A stretch of DNA of 64,000 nucleotides from Planctomycetales bacterium (GCA_020427005.1 JAGQOY010000011.1:1-64000), one strand, 5' to 3'. Counted from the stretch's first letter, positions 7,928-19,225 are shown. Notes: generated from the letters alone by a model not told the origin. Translations and numbers: made by a program.

Positions 7928-10900
7928 ATGAAGATGCATCCTCTCAAATGGCTAATCGCCTGTAACTTACTGATGGTCATTGGATTCGCAAATCCGGTTG
8001 CGGCAGCGGACTCGATTGAATTCAACCGAGATATTCGACCAATCTTGAGTGCAGCTTGTTTCAAATGCCATGGTTTCGATGAAAAGGCTCGGCAGGCGGA
8101 TCTTCGGTTGGATGAGGCCGAATCGCTGGCTGGAGTACTTAAAGCTGGCGACCCCTCCGAAAGTTCCCTTTGGCAACGGATTATTGCCGAGAGCGAAGAG
8201 GAAATCATGCCTCCTCGATCAGAAAAGCGTCAGTTATCGGATGACGAGCGGCAGACAATTCAAAGATGGATAGAACAGGGTGGCAAATTCCAACAACATT
8301 GGTCCATCGCACCCCTCACACCATCAACCATTCCCTTACAAGCGGCCAACGGATTCCCTCACTGGCAAACGAATGCCGTTGATCAATTTCTATTAGCCAA
8401 AATGCTCGAGAAAGGACTGACGCCTCAGGGCGTGGCAGGTAAGGAAGTGCTCATTCGGCGATTAGCTTTCACGCTGACCGGTCTTCCACCGACTGTCGAT
8501 GAAATCGATTGCTATCTGCAGGACGAATCTGACGACGCCTACGAGAAAGTAGTCGACCATTATTTACAGAGTCCACATTATGGCGAAGAGATGGCTCGTC
8601 ATTGGCTGGACGTGGCACGCTATGGAGATACTCACGGATTGCACCTAGACAACCTGCGAGACATCTGGGCCTATCGCGATTGGGTGGTGCAAGCCTTCAA
8701 CGAGAACAAACATTTCGATCAATTCACGATCGAGCAAATCGCCGGGGATTTATTGGAAAACCCAACGCAAAGCCAGTTGATTGCCACCGGCTTCAATCGC
8801 TGCAATGTGACGACCAGTGAGGGAGGAGCCTTAAACGATGAGTTCCTGTTCCGGTATGCAGTGGATCGAACTGCCACGACTTTTGGGGCCTGGTTGGGCG
8901 TTACCGGTGGATGCGCAGTTTGCCATGACCATAAGTACGATCCCGTCTCCATGATTGACTTCTATTCTTTCTACGCCTTTTTCTATAGTAACGCTGACCC
9001 GGCTATGGACGGAAATCGGCGAGACACGCCACCTTACTTGCGGCTGGAGACACCCGCTCAGACACTGCGGCTGGCAAGTCTTCGACAACGATTGACTTCT
9101 CACGAACATGCTCTTAACGAGGTGGCTAGCCAAATGGCTGGTGATTGGGATCGATGGCAGGCACAAACAGCCAATGCACCAGCTGCTCCTGTATGGGATG
9201 TTTGGTTGGACGATTCTCTTCCACCTGGCGCAAGTGGCCGTAACACGGGGAGAAACGCGGAAGCATGGTACATCTCAGAAGACGTACCACTTGGCAACCG
9301 AGCGTTGGAATTGGCTTTCGGTGATTCGTACACGCAAGATATCAACGGTGGACTGACACCACGAGTCATACCAGAGAAGGGAGTCATCGAATTCTGGTTG
9401 CGGATTCATCCAAAACACTCACCGCAAGCGTTTTATCTCGAACTAGCGACAACATCGGGGACACGTCGCCTAGGATTGGGTGAAGTTTCAGCGCTTGGAA
9501 AAGGGGAGTTTACGAACAACAAGAATTTGCATCTGGGAGACTTGCCGCCCGGAGGTCAATGGAAACAATACCGAATTGAGGCCAGCCGGCTGGAACTCGA
9601 TGCCGGTACGATGGTTGAGTCTTTGACTTTGGGACAAGTGGGTGGCATCTGCCAAATCGATGCTTTGGGGGTTCGCGGATCAAGAGCCTCAGCGGTCGAT
9701 CCTCGCGCATCGCTGGAGAACTGGCTTCAGGCCAATCGAGGCAAGGATGTGGCGGGCCTGCCGCAGGAAGTAGCTCAGGCGATTAAGCAAGAAAAAGTTC
9801 AGGAAAGCCAACAAATACTGAAACAGGTGAGGGTCGAGTTTTTGAAGTGGATCGCTCGTAACGTGCCGGTAGATCTTCAGCGAGCTCGAGAGCTAAGGCA
9901 TGAAACATGGTTGGAATTGACTCAATTGGAAGCGGATATTCCTGGCACGTTGATCTATCGAGAACTTGATACTCCACGACAAGCCCACGTCATGGCACGT
10001 GGCCAATACGATGCTCCCACAACTCCCGTCAAGCCCGCCACTCCGAGTTTTCTTCCGGGCCTGCAGCCGAAGGCAGATGGATCGGATTTAAACCGTTTAG
10101 ATCTTGCCAAGTGGCTGGTTTCTCCCGAAAACCCACTGCCCGCCAGGGTTACCGTCAATCGATTCTGGCAACAAATTTTCGGCACCGGCATTGTCAAAAC
10201 AAGTGATGATTTCGGTATGCAAGGCTCTCCGCCATCGCATCCCGAGCTTCTGGATTGGCTGGCAAATGAGTTCGTCCATTCAGGGTGGGACGTTAAACAA
10301 CTCATGCGAAGGTTGGTAACGTCACAGGCGTTTCGCCAAACTACCTACCAGCACACAACAAATCAGTCCATCGACCCGGATAATCGTTTTCTGGCTCGGG
10401 GACCTCGCATTCGGCTGGACGCCGAGCAGATACGCGATGCGTCGCTTGCTGCAGGTGGCATTATCAACCTCAAGCTCGGTGGGCCTGGATTCTTGGGGTA
10501 CCAACCTCCTGGAATTTGGGAACCTGTTGGATATGCCAACAGCAACACTCGCTATTATTTGCAGGATGTCGGAGAGGATATCTACCGGCGCAGCCTTTAT
10601 AGCTTTGTCAAACGAACGGCTCCGCCCCCATTCATGACCAACTTCGATGCTCCCAATCGCGAGATGATCTGCACGCGACGCGAACGCAGCAATACGCCGC
10701 TTCAAGCTTTACAGCTGATGAATGACGTACAACATGTCGAAGCCGCTCGTGCCTTGGCGGAACGAGTTTGCAAACAGACGACGGGTAACACCGGTGCAAG
10801 AGTTGATTCGATGTTTCGCATCGTACTAGCTCGCTGGCCAGACGCGTTTGAACGGCAGGAACTTTCGGCTGTTGTTGAAGAATTTCAAAAGCGTTTCAGT

Positions 10901-11041
10901 TCCCGGGAGGCCGACGCCCAGTCGCTCATCGAGATGGGGCAGTCTACTCCTGATCCAACCGTACCGAGCGCTGAATTGGCTAGCTATACGATGCTCGCCA
11001 ATTTGATACTCAATCTAGATGAAGCTGTAACACGCAATTAG
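7928..11041 (+). CDS. PSD1-type planctomycete cytochrome-like protein (PSCyt1-DUF1549-DUF1553)
   Basis: A 1037-residue secreted protein with signal peptide MKMHPLKWLIACNLLMVIGF. The PSCyt1 region carries a haem-type motif CFKCH (Cys44, Cys47, His48). The DUF1549 region (about 145-370) includes HYGEEMARHWLDVARYGDTH and a second CxxCH, CAVCHDHKYDP (Cys329, Cys332, His333). Residues about 420-600 look like a beta-rich insert. The DUF1553 region (about 690-1030) includes LPARVTVNRFWQQIFGTGIV and RRSLYSFVKRT. Length and domain order are typical. Such proteins are abundant in planctomycetes and are always near DUF1501 genes; a redox role in degrading complex substrates is often proposed but unproven. 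The DUF1501 partner follows 119 bases downstream on the same strand. A second, shorter copy is at 50025. Confidence 0.92.
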   Translation: MKMHPLKWLIACNLLMVIGFANPVAAADSIEFNRDIRPILSAACFKCHGFDEKARQADLRLDEAESLAGVLKAGDPSESSLWQRIIAESEEEIMPPRSEKRQLSDDERQTIQRWIEQGGKFQQHWSIAPLTPSTIPLQAANGFPHWQTNAVDQFLLAKMLEKGLTPQGVAGKEVLIRRLAFTLTGLPPTVDEIDCYLQDESDDAYEKVVDHYLQSPHYGEEMARHWLDVARYGDTHGLHLDNLRDIWAYRDWVVQAFNENKHFDQFTIEQIAGDLLENPTQSQLIATGFNRCNVTTSEGGALNDEFLFRYAVDRTATTFGAWLGVTGGCAVCHDHKYDPVSMIDFYSFYAFFYSNADPAMDGNRRDTPPYLRLETPAQTLRLASLRQRLTSHEHALNEVASQMAGDWDRWQAQTANAPAAPVWDVWLDDSLPPGASGRNTGRNAEAWYISEDVPLGNRALELAFGDSYTQDINGGLTPRVIPEKGVIEFWLRIHPKHSPQAFYLELATTSGTRRLGLGEVSALGKGEFTNNKNLHLGDLPPGGQWKQYRIEASRLELDAGTMVESLTLGQVGGICQIDALGVRGSRASAVDPRASLENWLQANRGKDVAGLPQEVAQAIKQEKVQESQQILKQVRVEFLKWIARNVPVDLQRARELRHETWLELTQLEADIPGTLIYRELDTPRQAHVMARGQYDAPTTPVKPATPSFLPGLQPKADGSDLNRLDLAKWLVSPENPLPARVTVNRFWQQIFGTGIVKTSDDFGMQGSPPSHPELLDWLANEFVHSGWDVKQLMRRLVTSQAFRQTTYQHTTNQSIDPDNRFLARGPRIRLDAEQIRDASLAAGGIINLKLGGPGFLGYQPPGIWEPVGYANSNTRYYLQDVGEDIYRRSLYSFVKRTAPPPFMTNFDAPNREMICTRRERSNTPLQALQLMNDVQHVEAARALAERVCKQTTGNTGARVDSMFRIVLARWPDAFERQELSAVVEEFQKRFSSREADAQSLIEMGQSTPDPTVPSAELASYTMLANLILNLDEAVTRN

Positions 11042-11160
11042 AGCAAACTTCCCATGAGAGTAGCGAATTTTGCCCATTTGATCATTGATTTCCATGAAAA
11101 CTCGCGCTATGCGTCCGTGCCACTCACAGTAATACGATTGATTTCGACAGGAATATAGTA

Positions 11161-12627
11161 ATGGACCCACGTAGTTATCGGGATCTAATTGAATCACGCC
11201 GTCAGTTTTTCCATGGATCGGGCATAAGGCTTGGCGGACTCGCATTGGCGATGATGGCAAATGGCTCCGGTTCGACAGCGGCTGAAGCTCAGGCAATTGT
11301 CCACCCACCATTAAGCGGCTTGCCCCATTTTACTCCCAAGGCCAAGTCCGTTATTTATCTTCATATGAACGGTGGTCCGTCACAAATCGACACTTGGGAT
11401 TACAAACCCGAGTTGCAGGAGCAATTTGACAAGGATTTGCCTGAGTCCATTCGCAACGGACAGCGCATCACCACAATGACCAGCGGTCAAAAACGATTGC
11501 CGGTAGCGCCCAGTAAATTCAGCTTCGCCCAACATGGTGAGTGTGGGCGCTGGGTTAGTGAGTTGCTACCGTATACGGCCGGTTGTGTTGACGATTTGGC
11601 GATTTGCATGACCGTCCACACCAATGCTATAAACCACGATCCGGCATGCACGTTTGTCATGACCGGCGCTGAAGTACCTGGCAAGGCTAGCCTGGGAAGT
11701 TGGCTGGCCTATGGTTTGGGAAGCGAGAGTAATAACCTACCCGCGTTTGTCGTTCTCACGCCTACTTGGTCATCCAAGGCAGCTGCGCAAGCACTTTTTA
11801 CACGCATGTGGAGCAGTGGTTTTTTGCCAACTCGCTTCAACGGCGTGGCTCTCCGTAGCTCGGGTGATCCCGTGCTTTATCTCCCTGATCCTCCAGGTGT
11901 TAGCCGTGACGATCGACGTCGCATGCTCGATTCGTTGGCGAAACTCAACCAGCATCGATTGGATCAGTTGGGAGATCCTGAAATAGCCACGCGAATGGCA
12001 CAGTATGAGATGGCTTTTCGCATGCAAAGCAGCGTCCCGGAATTGACCGATTGGCGTGATGAATCGCCGGAAACTCTGGAAATGTACGGACCGGACGTCA
12101 ACACGCCGGGTACCTATGCAGCCAGCACTCTGCTAGCGCGCAGGTTGGTGGAACGGGGGGTTCGCGTCGTTCAGCTACTGCATCGCGGTTGGGACCAGCA
12201 CAACAACATTGCCAACGATTTGCCTGCGCAATGTCGCGACGTGGACCAGCCCACCGCCGCTCTCCTGAAGGATCTGAAACAGCGTGGTTTGTTGGAATCG
12301 ACTTTGGTGGTTTGGGGCGGAGAATTCGGACGTACCGCATATTGCCAAGGTGGATTGACTCGCGAAAACTACGGTCGAGACCATCACCCTCGCTGTTTCC
12401 CAATGTGGATGGCCGGTGGTGGAATTCGGGGTGGCGTATCGGTTGGCAAAACGGACGACTTTTCTTACAACGTTGTCGAGCGTCCCGTGCACATCAACGA
12501 TTTCAATGCCACCATCATGCACTGCATGGGCATTGATCACGAACGATTCACCTTCCAATTTCAGGGCCTTGATCAACGTTTGACCGGTGTAGAACACGCC
12601 CAACCGGTGCGCGAGATCTTGGCATAG
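11161..12627 (+). CDS. DUF1501 (sulfatase-like) protein, Tat-exported
   Basis: A 488-residue DUF1501 protein. The N-terminus has a twin-arginine-type signal ([11 protein letters not shown] followed by a hydrophobic LGGLALAMM). Family landmarks are [85 protein letters not shown], and the C-terminal [17 protein letters not shown]. The fold is alkaline-phosphatase/sulfatase-like. It is paired with the PSD1-type gene upstream and is probably co-transcribed with it. Export by Tat suggests folding, perhaps with a metal, before secretion. The substrate is unknown. Confidence 0.92.
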   Translation: MDPRSYRDLIESRRQFFHGSGIRLGGLALAMMANGSGSTAAEAQAIVHPPLSGLPHFTPKAKSVIYLHMNGGPSQIDTWDYKPELQEQFDKDLPESIRNGQRITTMTSGQKRLPVAPSKFSFAQHGECGRWVSELLPYTAGCVDDLAICMTVHTNAINHDPACTFVMTGAEVPGKASLGSWLAYGLGSESNNLPAFVVLTPTWSSKAAAQALFTRMWSSGFLPTRFNGVALRSSGDPVLYLPDPPGVSRDDRRRMLDSLAKLNQHRLDQLGDPEIATRMAQYEMAFRMQSSVPELTDWRDESPETLEMYGPDVNTPGTYAASTLLARRLVERGVRVVQLLHRGWDQHNNIANDLPAQCRDVDQPTAALLKDLKQRGLLESTLVVWGGEFGRTAYCQGGLTRENYGRDHHPRCFPMWMAGGGIRGGVSVGKTDDFSYNVVERPVHINDFNATIMHCMGIDHERFTFQFQGLDQRLTGVEHAQPVREILA

Positions 12628-13170
12628 AAGGACCCGCAGGACGTTGCCGCAGATTTCGGCTTGTTGTCCATCGGATGCATAGCGCATATCTTGAGCTTAG
12701 TTCGAACCGCCTATCACATCCTTTCGAAATCCGCTGCCAACCCAACCTCCATCCATCTATCCGGATGGATGAATCCGCATTTCACTCCAAGCTTCGTGCC
12801 TCAGTGCCTCTGTGAGAGACTCAATCCGTCAATACCTTGATGATCCGCGCCGAAGAGTTGTCAATTTTCCCAGATACGCGTGCGCAGTGATGATCTGTGA
12901 GCCGAAAGCCGTAATTTTTTGAAGACTCAGACGCCTTCGCCTACAGGTTATTTCCCATTCCAACTAACTTATGGTTTATGCAGAACTGATGAACTGATTC
13001 ACTCAAACCACAAAGCCCCTTTGGTTCGCGGAGCGAACCACGACTAACAAGCTGCCAGAGGGTACCGGAAGATTTGGCTAGACGCGGAGCTTGGTCATGC
13101 TCCAATGGTCTAATCTTATTGCTGAAAAAACCGTGCCCATAACAGTGCTTTAGGAGAGCCTGTTTCGCGC
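12628..13170 (+). other. Intergenic region with one hairpin
   Basis: 543 bases without a recognisable gene. A perfect eight-base-pair hairpin CATCCATC (12750-12757) / GATGGATG (12764-12771) lies about 120 bases after the DUF1501 stop. It has no T run, so a terminator role is uncertain. AGGAGAG at 13151-13157 may serve the next small gene. Confidence 0.45.
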
Positions 13171-13488
13171 ATGCTCGGAGAAGTAATTTCGCTTCAAGAA
13201 CCAACAATACAAATCATGTCAAACTCTAAGGTAAAAATGGTTCGTTTTCTGGTTGGAGTGAGTAGTGCTATCGAACTAATAGTTCTGGCGGTTTGGGATT
13301 TCATCATGCTAACAGGTCCTGATTCTTGGGGTATCGGCCGAGCGGTCGCAATTGGCGTTACCGTGCCCACGCTGCTGTTAATTGCCCCGGCAGTAATCCT
13401 CGTCATACTGAATCGCTGGATCCCTCTAGCGCTCATCTTGTGCATGATGGCCGTACCACTTGCTATTTTCATTTGGCAGATTGCGTAA
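13171..13488 (+). CDS. Small membrane protein of unknown function
   Basis: A protein of up to 105 residues with three predicted membrane helices (about residues 25-48, 58-80 and 83-104). I recognise no family. The start is uncertain. ATG 13171 has AGGAGAG upstream but at long spacing; ATG 13216 (MSNSKVKMVRF) gives a more usual short N-terminus before the first helix but has no clear ribosome-binding site. It stands alone between long non-coding stretches. Confidence 0.45.
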   Translation: MLGEVISLQEPTIQIMSNSKVKMVRFLVGVSSAIELIVLAVWDFIMLTGPDSWGIGRAVAIGVTVPTLLLIAPAVILVILNRWIPLALILCMMAVPLAIFIWQIA

Positions 13489-13831
13489 CAGCTAGCTCGA
13501 ATCACCTGATCAGTGTCTGCACTTCGGATCCGTCCGCCGTCAAATACTAGTTCCGCTCGGTCAAAATATGGCCCATACCATTAAGGTGGTTTCCTCTCAG
13601 CTCAGCTCTGCAAAAAAACAGCGAAAATCGCTAACTGGAACGATTGTAACACCTGAGCTTGGAATGGGGGGGCGAGACGTGTGGCAAATTGCCGTTACAA
13701 GCCACTCGTTTTTGGGCATAGTGAGCTAGGTTTACTCGGTAGCTCAAACTCTACATCCAAAACCAATCTCGGCGTCCGAGCGAGACAGTCTGATTGTAAC
13801 TGCAAACTCCCTTCCCATTGCTTTCTCTCGC
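13489..13831 (+). other. Intergenic region before the sensor kinase
   Basis: 343 bases. I see no gene, only short chance frames. The promoter and true start of the frameshifted sensor kinase probably lie near its right end; no clear ATG with a ribosome-binding site is visible. Confidence 0.4.
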
Positions 13832-15851
13832 TTGCTGCCACGATCTGCGACAGTTTGGATCGTGGCCTGTTGTTCGTTTAGCCTGTTGGTACACGCCATA
13901 GGCCTAGTCTCCGCACATTTCGCCACGGACTGGTTTTTCCCAAACGCAACGTTGCATTCGTTCGTAGAAACGACCGGCGGCGTATTTGGGCTGAGTGTGG
14001 CGCTATTGTTATTTATTATGGATCGTTTAGGGCGAGGGACCAGTTGCAACTCGCCGTTGGTGTTTGGCCTGGCGACCATGTCGGTACTGGATTGTCTGCA
14101 TGCGGTTGTTCCTCCAGGCGAAAGTTTTGTCTGGCTGCACTCCACGGCTACATTTGTCGGAGGGGCGCACTTTGCCACGGCGTGGATTCTCAAGGGTCGT
14201 TCCTCTGGCTACTTCATAAATGGCTGGGTGGCTGGCAGCATGTTGTTGGCTGCCATATTTTCCGTCATGGAAACCACTGATGGTGGTCGACGGCCAGTTC
14301 ACACTCGCCGCCATTTTCTTCAATGTAGGTGGTGGGATATTCATGATCGCTGCAGCCGGTCGATACATGCAACACTATTACTCAAAGCAGCAAAACCACG
14401 ACGACTTACTTTTCGCCTTGCATTGTCTGTTGTTCGGCGGGGCAGCAATCATGTTCGAGCAGTCTCAACTTTGGGACTTCTCATGGTGGTGGTGGCACCT
14501 TCTGCGGCTGCTAGCCTACACGGTGGCCCTAACCTTCGCCGTCCAAGCAGTTCTACAACTTCAGTTCGAGTCCAAGCGGCTTAACGAGATCTACACGTTG
14601 CGTTACGAACACGCTCAGCACGAGGCGTACATTCTAAACACCGAGCTCACTCACCTGCGCATGACGCTCGACCGGCATATGTTGGTATCCGTCACCGACA
14701 AGTCAGGAAGAATTGTTGAAGTAAACAAAGGTTTCTGCTTGATCAGCGGTTACGACGAAAACGAATTAATTGGCCAAAATCACCGGATCATCAATTCGGG
14801 TGTACATCCGAAAGAGTTCTGGATCGGCATGTGGAAGACGGTTTCGTCAGGCAAAGCATGGCGAGGGGAAATCTGTAACCGAGCAAAGGATGGCTCGCTG
14901 TACTGGGTCGATTCGACCATTGTCCCCTGGACTGACGGTCCAGATCAGTCTCCCAAACGCTATGTCTCGCTCCGCTTTGACATCACGGAAAAGAAGCGAG
15001 TCGAGGAAGAACTACGAAGCGCACAAAAGCTAGAATCCATAGGCCGTTTGGCAGCAGGCATCGCTCACGAGATCAACACTCCGATGCAATTCATTGAATG
15101 CAGTGTGACCTATTTGAGCCAATTGATGGACGAATGGGTATCACTGAACAGGACCGCAAGTAATCAAGATCACCGCGACGGTGAGGTCGATGTGACCAGA
15201 GAGAAATTCCTGAACGATAAGTTCCTCAAAGGAAGCGCAGAGGCCCTTGAAGACTGTCAGTTAGGAGTCAAACGCGTTGTCGAAATCGTAGGTGCTATGA
15301 AGGAATTCGCTCACCCCGGTAGTAATGACAGCATGCCATTTGACGTCAATCACTGCATACAAAACGCTGCTACCATTACTAGGAATATGACAAAGCAGCA
15401 TGCGGTGGTTGAGCTGAATCTCTCCGCATGTGCGCTGGTGCAAGGATCGGCTTCCGGGATGAACCAGGCGCTGGTCAATCTGATCATGAACGCTGCTGAC
15501 GCAATTGAGGAAGCTAGCGAGGGTGGTGTGATTACAGGACGCATTACCATTACCTCTAACCAAAACGACGACCAGGTGGTAATCAAGGTATCGGATACTG
15601 GGTGCGGCATGGCCCCAGAGGTAGCGTCCCGCGCGTTTGACCCATTCTTTACTACCAAAGGGGTCGGCAAGGGAAGTGGCCAAGGTCTAGCCATCGTGTA
15701 CAACGCCGTTGTGGACAAGTGCGGTGGTGAGATAAAGATCGACTCCGCATTTGGTGAAGGGACTACATTCACTATCTATTTGCCAACGTCCGTTGATCGA
15801 TTCGCAGGAACGCATGTTGCTCCACGTCATGAGCACCCGAGCAACGTTTGA
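13832..15851 (+). pseudogene. Membrane sensor histidine kinase interrupted by a frameshift
   Basis: Two overlapping frames together encode one sensor kinase. The first (from TTG 13832) gives a multi-pass membrane sensor with HSFVETTGGVFGLSVALLLF, SVLDCLHAVVPPG and ATFVGGAHFATAW, resembling MASE3-like sensors. At about 14277-14292 its sense is lost, and the next frame continues the membrane domain with DGQFTLAAIFFNVGGG, then PAS, dimerisation and ATPase domains. Joining them requires skipping one base near GATGGTGGTCGACGG, meaning one extra base relative to an intact gene. The parts together give about 670 residues, normal for such kinases. This may be a recent inactivating mutation or a sequencing error; no slippery run supports programmed frameshifting. 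The start codon is uncertain. Confidence 0.75.
14220..15851 (+). CDS. Histidine kinase portion (PAS-HisKA-HATPase) of the frameshifted sensor kinase
   Basis: The longer of the two frames, 543 residues if started at ATG 14220. Roughly its first 22 residues are in a frame that is out of register with the membrane sensor. The last membrane helices follow to about residue 115, and a PAS domain spans about 150-255 (VSVTDKSGRIVEVNKGFCLI, then RYVSLRFDITEKKR). The phospho-acceptor His283 lies in LAAGIAHEINTPMQF. ATPase boxes are MNQALVNLIMNAADAI (N), SDTGCGM (G1), FDPFFTTK (F) and GKGSGQGLAIV (G2). All catalytic elements are intact, so the kinase core could work if translated. No response regulator gene is adjacent. 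See the pseudogene entry for the frameshift. Confidence 0.8.
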   Translation: MAGWLAACCWLPYFPSWKPLMVVDGQFTLAAIFFNVGGGIFMIAAAGRYMQHYYSKQQNHDDLLFALHCLLFGGAAIMFEQSQLWDFSWWWWHLLRLLAYTVALTFAVQAVLQLQFESKRLNEIYTLRYEHAQHEAYILNTELTHLRMTLDRHMLVSVTDKSGRIVEVNKGFCLISGYDENELIGQNHRIINSGVHPKEFWIGMWKTVSSGKAWRGEICNRAKDGSLYWVDSTIVPWTDGPDQSPKRYVSLRFDITEKKRVEEELRSAQKLESIGRLAAGIAHEINTPMQFIECSVTYLSQLMDEWVSLNRTASNQDHRDGEVDVTREKFLNDKFLKGSAEALEDCQLGVKRVVEIVGAMKEFAHPGSNDSMPFDVNHCIQNAATITRNMTKQHAVVELNLSACALVQGSASGMNQALVNLIMNAADAIEEASEGGVITGRITITSNQNDDQVVIKVSDTGCGMAPEVASRAFDPFFTTKGVGKGSGQGLAIVYNAVVDKCGGEIKIDSAFGEGTTFTIYLPTSVDRFAGTHVAPRHEHPSNV

Positions 15852-16409
15852 CTTTAGATCGCCAGGCGCAACCGGAGGCTCCGCGACAACTGACAATAAT
15901 TCCGTTGAATTGCTGAGCAGTCGCAGCTACAACTTCAGGCCTTCAACGAACACACAAGTCCGTGAAACGCTTGTGAGGACGGCTGACGAAGGTTGATAGA
16001 CATCAGCTTTCCTGGCGAGCCAATCTCAACGTAGAATTCCGGTATTCCAGGCTAATTCAAGCCTATGCTTCACGCCTAGAATGCATTCAGAGCACATACG
16101 TTAGTTTGCGATCCGCCAATACAACCATTCGGAACTCGGAGATGAGAACACGCGGCGACTGTTCCTCTAGAAGTCCTCGCGGGAATCCTTATATTAAGCC
16201 TCAATTGTGGATGCAAAGGGCCGCACTTTTTTTCAGCTGAACAGGATTGGCCTCCCCTCGCTGTCGCTCGACCGTCCTAAACTACTTGGCGTTGCTCGGT
16301 TTGGGAGAGTAGAACTCTACCGAGACAACGCCTAACGTTAATCGTTTCGCGACCGCACATGGACTGGCGACTACAGCTGCTGAAGTGGTTCAACCGGCTT
16401 GGTGGTCGC
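15852..16409 (+). other. Intergenic region between convergent sensor kinase and clpB genes
   Basis: 558 bases between two converging genes, with no gene seen. It contains the long hairpin at 16288-16332, which may end clpB transcription. Confidence 0.5.
16288..16332. repeat. Long imperfect inverted repeat downstream of clpB
   Basis: GGCGTTG-CTCGGT (16288-16300) pairs with ACCGAG-A-CAACGCC (16319-16332) with a single bulge, and an inner stem AGAGT / ACTCT (16306-16310 / 16314-16318) closes the loop. No T run follows on either strand. It could terminate or stabilise the clpB transcript, or be a dispersed palindromic repeat. Confidence 0.55.
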
Positions 16410-19061
16410 CTAGGCGTCGACCAGTTCCCCTTCAAGCAAAGGAACAAAGGTTACTTGATCTCCGACCATATCGACCTTCAACAGACCACCCTCAGCTATG
16501 TTGCCCTTCAAAAGTTCAATGGCTAACGGGTTTTGCAGTTCTCGTTGAACTACACGCTTCAACGGTCGTGCACCAAAAGCCGGGTCGTAACCTTCCGACG
16601 CAATATGGTCGATGACCGCCGAGGTAAATTCAACGTGGATCTGGTTGGCCTCCAACTGACGACGCAGGTGCTGCAGCTGAATTTCCACAATCTTACGAAT
16701 TTGCTCACGCAATAGCGGTTGAAAGACAATAGTGTCATCGATGCGATTCAGAAATTCCGGCAAGAACTTAGTGTGCAGCACTTCTTTGATCATGGCCTCC
16801 AATTCTTCTCGAGCTGCTCCCTCAGAATTCATTTTTTGGATAATCTGACTGCCAATGTTGCTGGTCATTACTATGACGGTGTTGGAAAAATCAACGGTCC
16901 GTCCATGGCCATCGGTTAATCGACCATCGTCCAAAACCTGTAGTAGGATGTTGAATACTTCTGGGTGTGCCTTTTCGATTTCGTCTAGCAGAATCACGCT
17001 GTAGGGGCGACGGCGGACCGATTCGGTTAGTTTGCCTCCTTCTTCGTAGCCTACGTATCCTGGAGGAGCACCAATCATGCGACTTACGGAATGCCGCTCC
17101 ATAAACTCGCTCATATCCAGTCTAACGAGAGCTTGATCATCATCAAACAGAATTTCAGCCAGGGCCTTGCACAACTCTGTCTTACCGACTCCCGTGGGGC
17201 CCAAAAACAGGAATGAGCCGATCGGGCGATGTGGATCTTGCAGTCCACTTCGGTTACGTCGTACCGCGTTAGAAACTGCCGACACCGCGTCGTCCTGACC
17301 TACGACTCGTTGGTGCAAACGATCTTCCATAACCAATAGTTTGGCGCGTTCGGTCTCAAGCATTCTGCTAACCGGAATGCCTGTCCAGCTGCTGACTACA
17401 TTAGCGATTTCGTCTGCCGTGACTTCCGTGCGCAAGAGTTTTGGCTTTTCGCTCGTGGGTGCAACGTGCTGTTCGTCTTGCTCCAACTGCCCGGCCAATC
17501 CCTGTCGCTGTTTATCCAATTCAAACAAGCGTTGGTAATCGGATTCAGGCACGGACATACCCGCCGACTGCTTCTCGCGGATATTGGTTTCCAGTTTTCG
17601 GAACTCGAGTTCCAGTTGATCCAGTTGCTGGCGCACCGACTGAACATCGCTCATACCAAGCTTCTCAGCCTCCCATTGTTCACGCAAACTAGCCAACTCC
17701 TGCTGCAGTTCGTGCATTTCGGTTTCGATATCATGCAATTGATCCTCAGTTGTTTCATCCGTTTCCTCTTGCAATTGGCGCTGAGCTATTTCCAATTGGC
17801 GCAAACGTCGTTGGACCACATCTATTTCGGCTGGCACGCTTTCTCGTTCCATAGCTAAACGACTGGCCGCTTCGTCGACCAGGTCAATTGCTTTGTCAGG
17901 CAAAAATCGATCGGCTATATATCGATTAGACAGATTTGCGGCAGCCACCAGGGCGGCGTCTCGGATTTTGACACCATGATGGGCCTCGTAGCGGGGCTTA
18001 AGTCCGCGAAGAATGGAGATTGTGCTTTCGACAGTTGGCTCACCCACGTAGACCGGTTGAAATCGTCGTTCCAACGCCGCGTCCTTTTCTACGTGTTTGC
18101 GATACTCGTCGAGAGTGGTCGCGCCAATGCAACGCAATTGGCCTCTGGCAAGTTCCGGCTTGAGCAAGTTAGCTGCATCGCTACCACCCTCAGCGGCACC
18201 AGCTCCTACAACCGTATGCAATTCGTCGATGAATAGAATGACTTTTCCATCGGCATCCTTCACTTCGCGCAGTACTGCCTTCAGTCGTTCTTCGAATTCC
18301 CCTCGAAATTTTGTTCCCGCAACAAGGGCTCCCAAATCGAGAGCGATGACTCGCTTGTTTTTCAAGCTCTGCGGAACATCTCCCTGTACAATCCTAAGGG
18401 CCAATCCTTCCACGATGGCTGTCTTTCCAACGCCTGGCTCGCCAATCAAGACCGGGTTATTTTTAGTGCGTCTTGAAAGGACTTGGATGACACGACGGAT
18501 TTCTGAATCGCGGCCGATAACCGGATCTATCTTGTTCTGTGATGCTAACTTGATTAGATCAATCCCGTATTTTTCCAAAGCATTGAACTTGCCCTCGGGA
18601 TTCTCGTCTGTCACCCTGGCGCTTCCTCGTACGGATTGTAGAGCTTTCAATAAATCTGGCTCTTGAATGCCACTCAATTTCATCAACCCGCTGGCTTTAT
18701 TATCCTGCTTAGCCAGACCCAATAGCAAGTGTTCTGTACTTACGAATTCGTCTTTCATTCCCTGCGCAGTAGCTGCAGCACTTTCCAGCGCATCACGCAA
18801 GGCGGGCCCTAAATGTGGCTCTCTACCACCTGAAACTTTGGGCAGGCGTTCAACTTCACTTTGGGATAGTTTACGTAGCTTTTCAACGTCAACACCAAGC
18901 TTCTTGAGAAGCGGTACAACGATGCCTTCGCTGTCCTGCAACAAAGCCACTAACAAGTGCAGTGGATCCATGTCAGGGTTGCCATTGCCCAACGCTTGGC
19001 TCTGAGCTTCTGCTACTGCCTCGCGCGCCTTAACTGTCAAATTGTCAAACCGAAAAGTCAT
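16410..19061 (-). CDS. clpB: ATP-dependent disaggregase ClpB
   Basis: An 883-residue HSP100 chaperone that works with DnaK to pull apart aggregated proteins in the cytoplasm. An N-terminal Clp repeat domain (about 1-150) is followed by the first AAA+ domain with Walker A GEPGVGKT (207-214) and [16 protein letters not shown] coiled-coil middle domain (about 410-540), distinctive of ClpB and absent from ClpA, comes next. The second AAA+ domain has [24 protein letters not shown] and arginine-finger region FLNRIDD. No ClpP-binding IGF-type loop is apparent, as expected for ClpB. Length is normal. ATG 19061 has GAGGAGA at 19069-19075, seven bases upstream. The upstream region is now cut by a group II intron about 165 bases before the start. 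Confidence 0.97.
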   Translation of the reverse strand: MTFRFDNLTVKAREAVAEAQSQALGNGNPDMDPLHLLVALLQDSEGIVVPLLKKLGVDVEKLRKLSQSEVERLPKVSGGREPHLGPALRDALESAAATAQGMKDEFVSTEHLLLGLAKQDNKASGLMKLSGIQEPDLLKALQSVRGSARVTDENPEGKFNALEKYGIDLIKLASQNKIDPVIGRDSEIRRVIQVLSRRTKNNPVLIGEPGVGKTAIVEGLALRIVQGDVPQSLKNKRVIALDLGALVAGTKFRGEFEERLKAVLREVKDADGKVILFIDELHTVVGAGAAEGGSDAANLLKPELARGQLRCIGATTLDEYRKHVEKDAALERRFQPVYVGEPTVESTISILRGLKPRYEAHHGVKIRDAALVAAANLSNRYIADRFLPDKAIDLVDEAASRLAMERESVPAEIDVVQRRLRQLEIAQRQLQEETDETTEDQLHDIETEMHELQQELASLREQWEAEKLGMSDVQSVRQQLDQLELEFRKLETNIREKQSAGMSVPESDYQRLFELDKQRQGLAGQLEQDEQHVAPTSEKPKLLRTEVTADEIANVVSSWTGIPVSRMLETERAKLLVMEDRLHQRVVGQDDAVSAVSNAVRRNRSGLQDPHRPIGSFLFLGPTGVGKTELCKALAEILFDDDQALVRLDMSEFMERHSVSRMIGAPPGYVGYEEGGKLTESVRRRPYSVILLDEIEKAHPEVFNILLQVLDDGRLTDGHGRTVDFSNTVIVMTSNIGSQIIQKMNSEGAAREELEAMIKEVLHTKFLPEFLNRIDDTIVFQPLLREQIRKIVEIQLQHLRRQLEANQIHVEFTSAVIDHIASEGYDPAFGARPLKRVVQRELQNPLAIELLKGNIAEGGLLKVDMVGDQVTFVPLLEGELVDA

Positions 19062-19225
19062 CGCGAAATCTCCTCACAAAGCGAATGCCATTTTGTCCTC
19101 AATGCTCAATCAGTCATTCAAATACAGAAAATCCAGTGCCAATAGTTCTGAAAAAGAAGTGCACTGTGAATCAAAATGTGAAAATGTTTATTGGAAGAAC
19201 TGCTTGACGCGTATCTGCCTTTGGC

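Noticed and set aside
7710..7931. 73-residue frame before the PSD1-type gene
   Set aside because: It has no family resemblance and no ribosome-binding site, and its end overlaps the real start at 7928.
13681..13881. 66-residue frame before the sensor kinase
   Set aside because: It overlaps the sensor kinase start in another frame and has no protein-like pattern.
14277..14292. Programmed frameshift in the sensor kinase
   Set aside because: There is no slippery heptamer, internal Shine-Dalgarno or stop-codon context; mutation or sequencing error is simpler.
19090..19150. Sigma-54-like promoter (TGGCAC) upstream of clpB
   Set aside because: The -12 element GC is replaced by TC, so the match is too weak.
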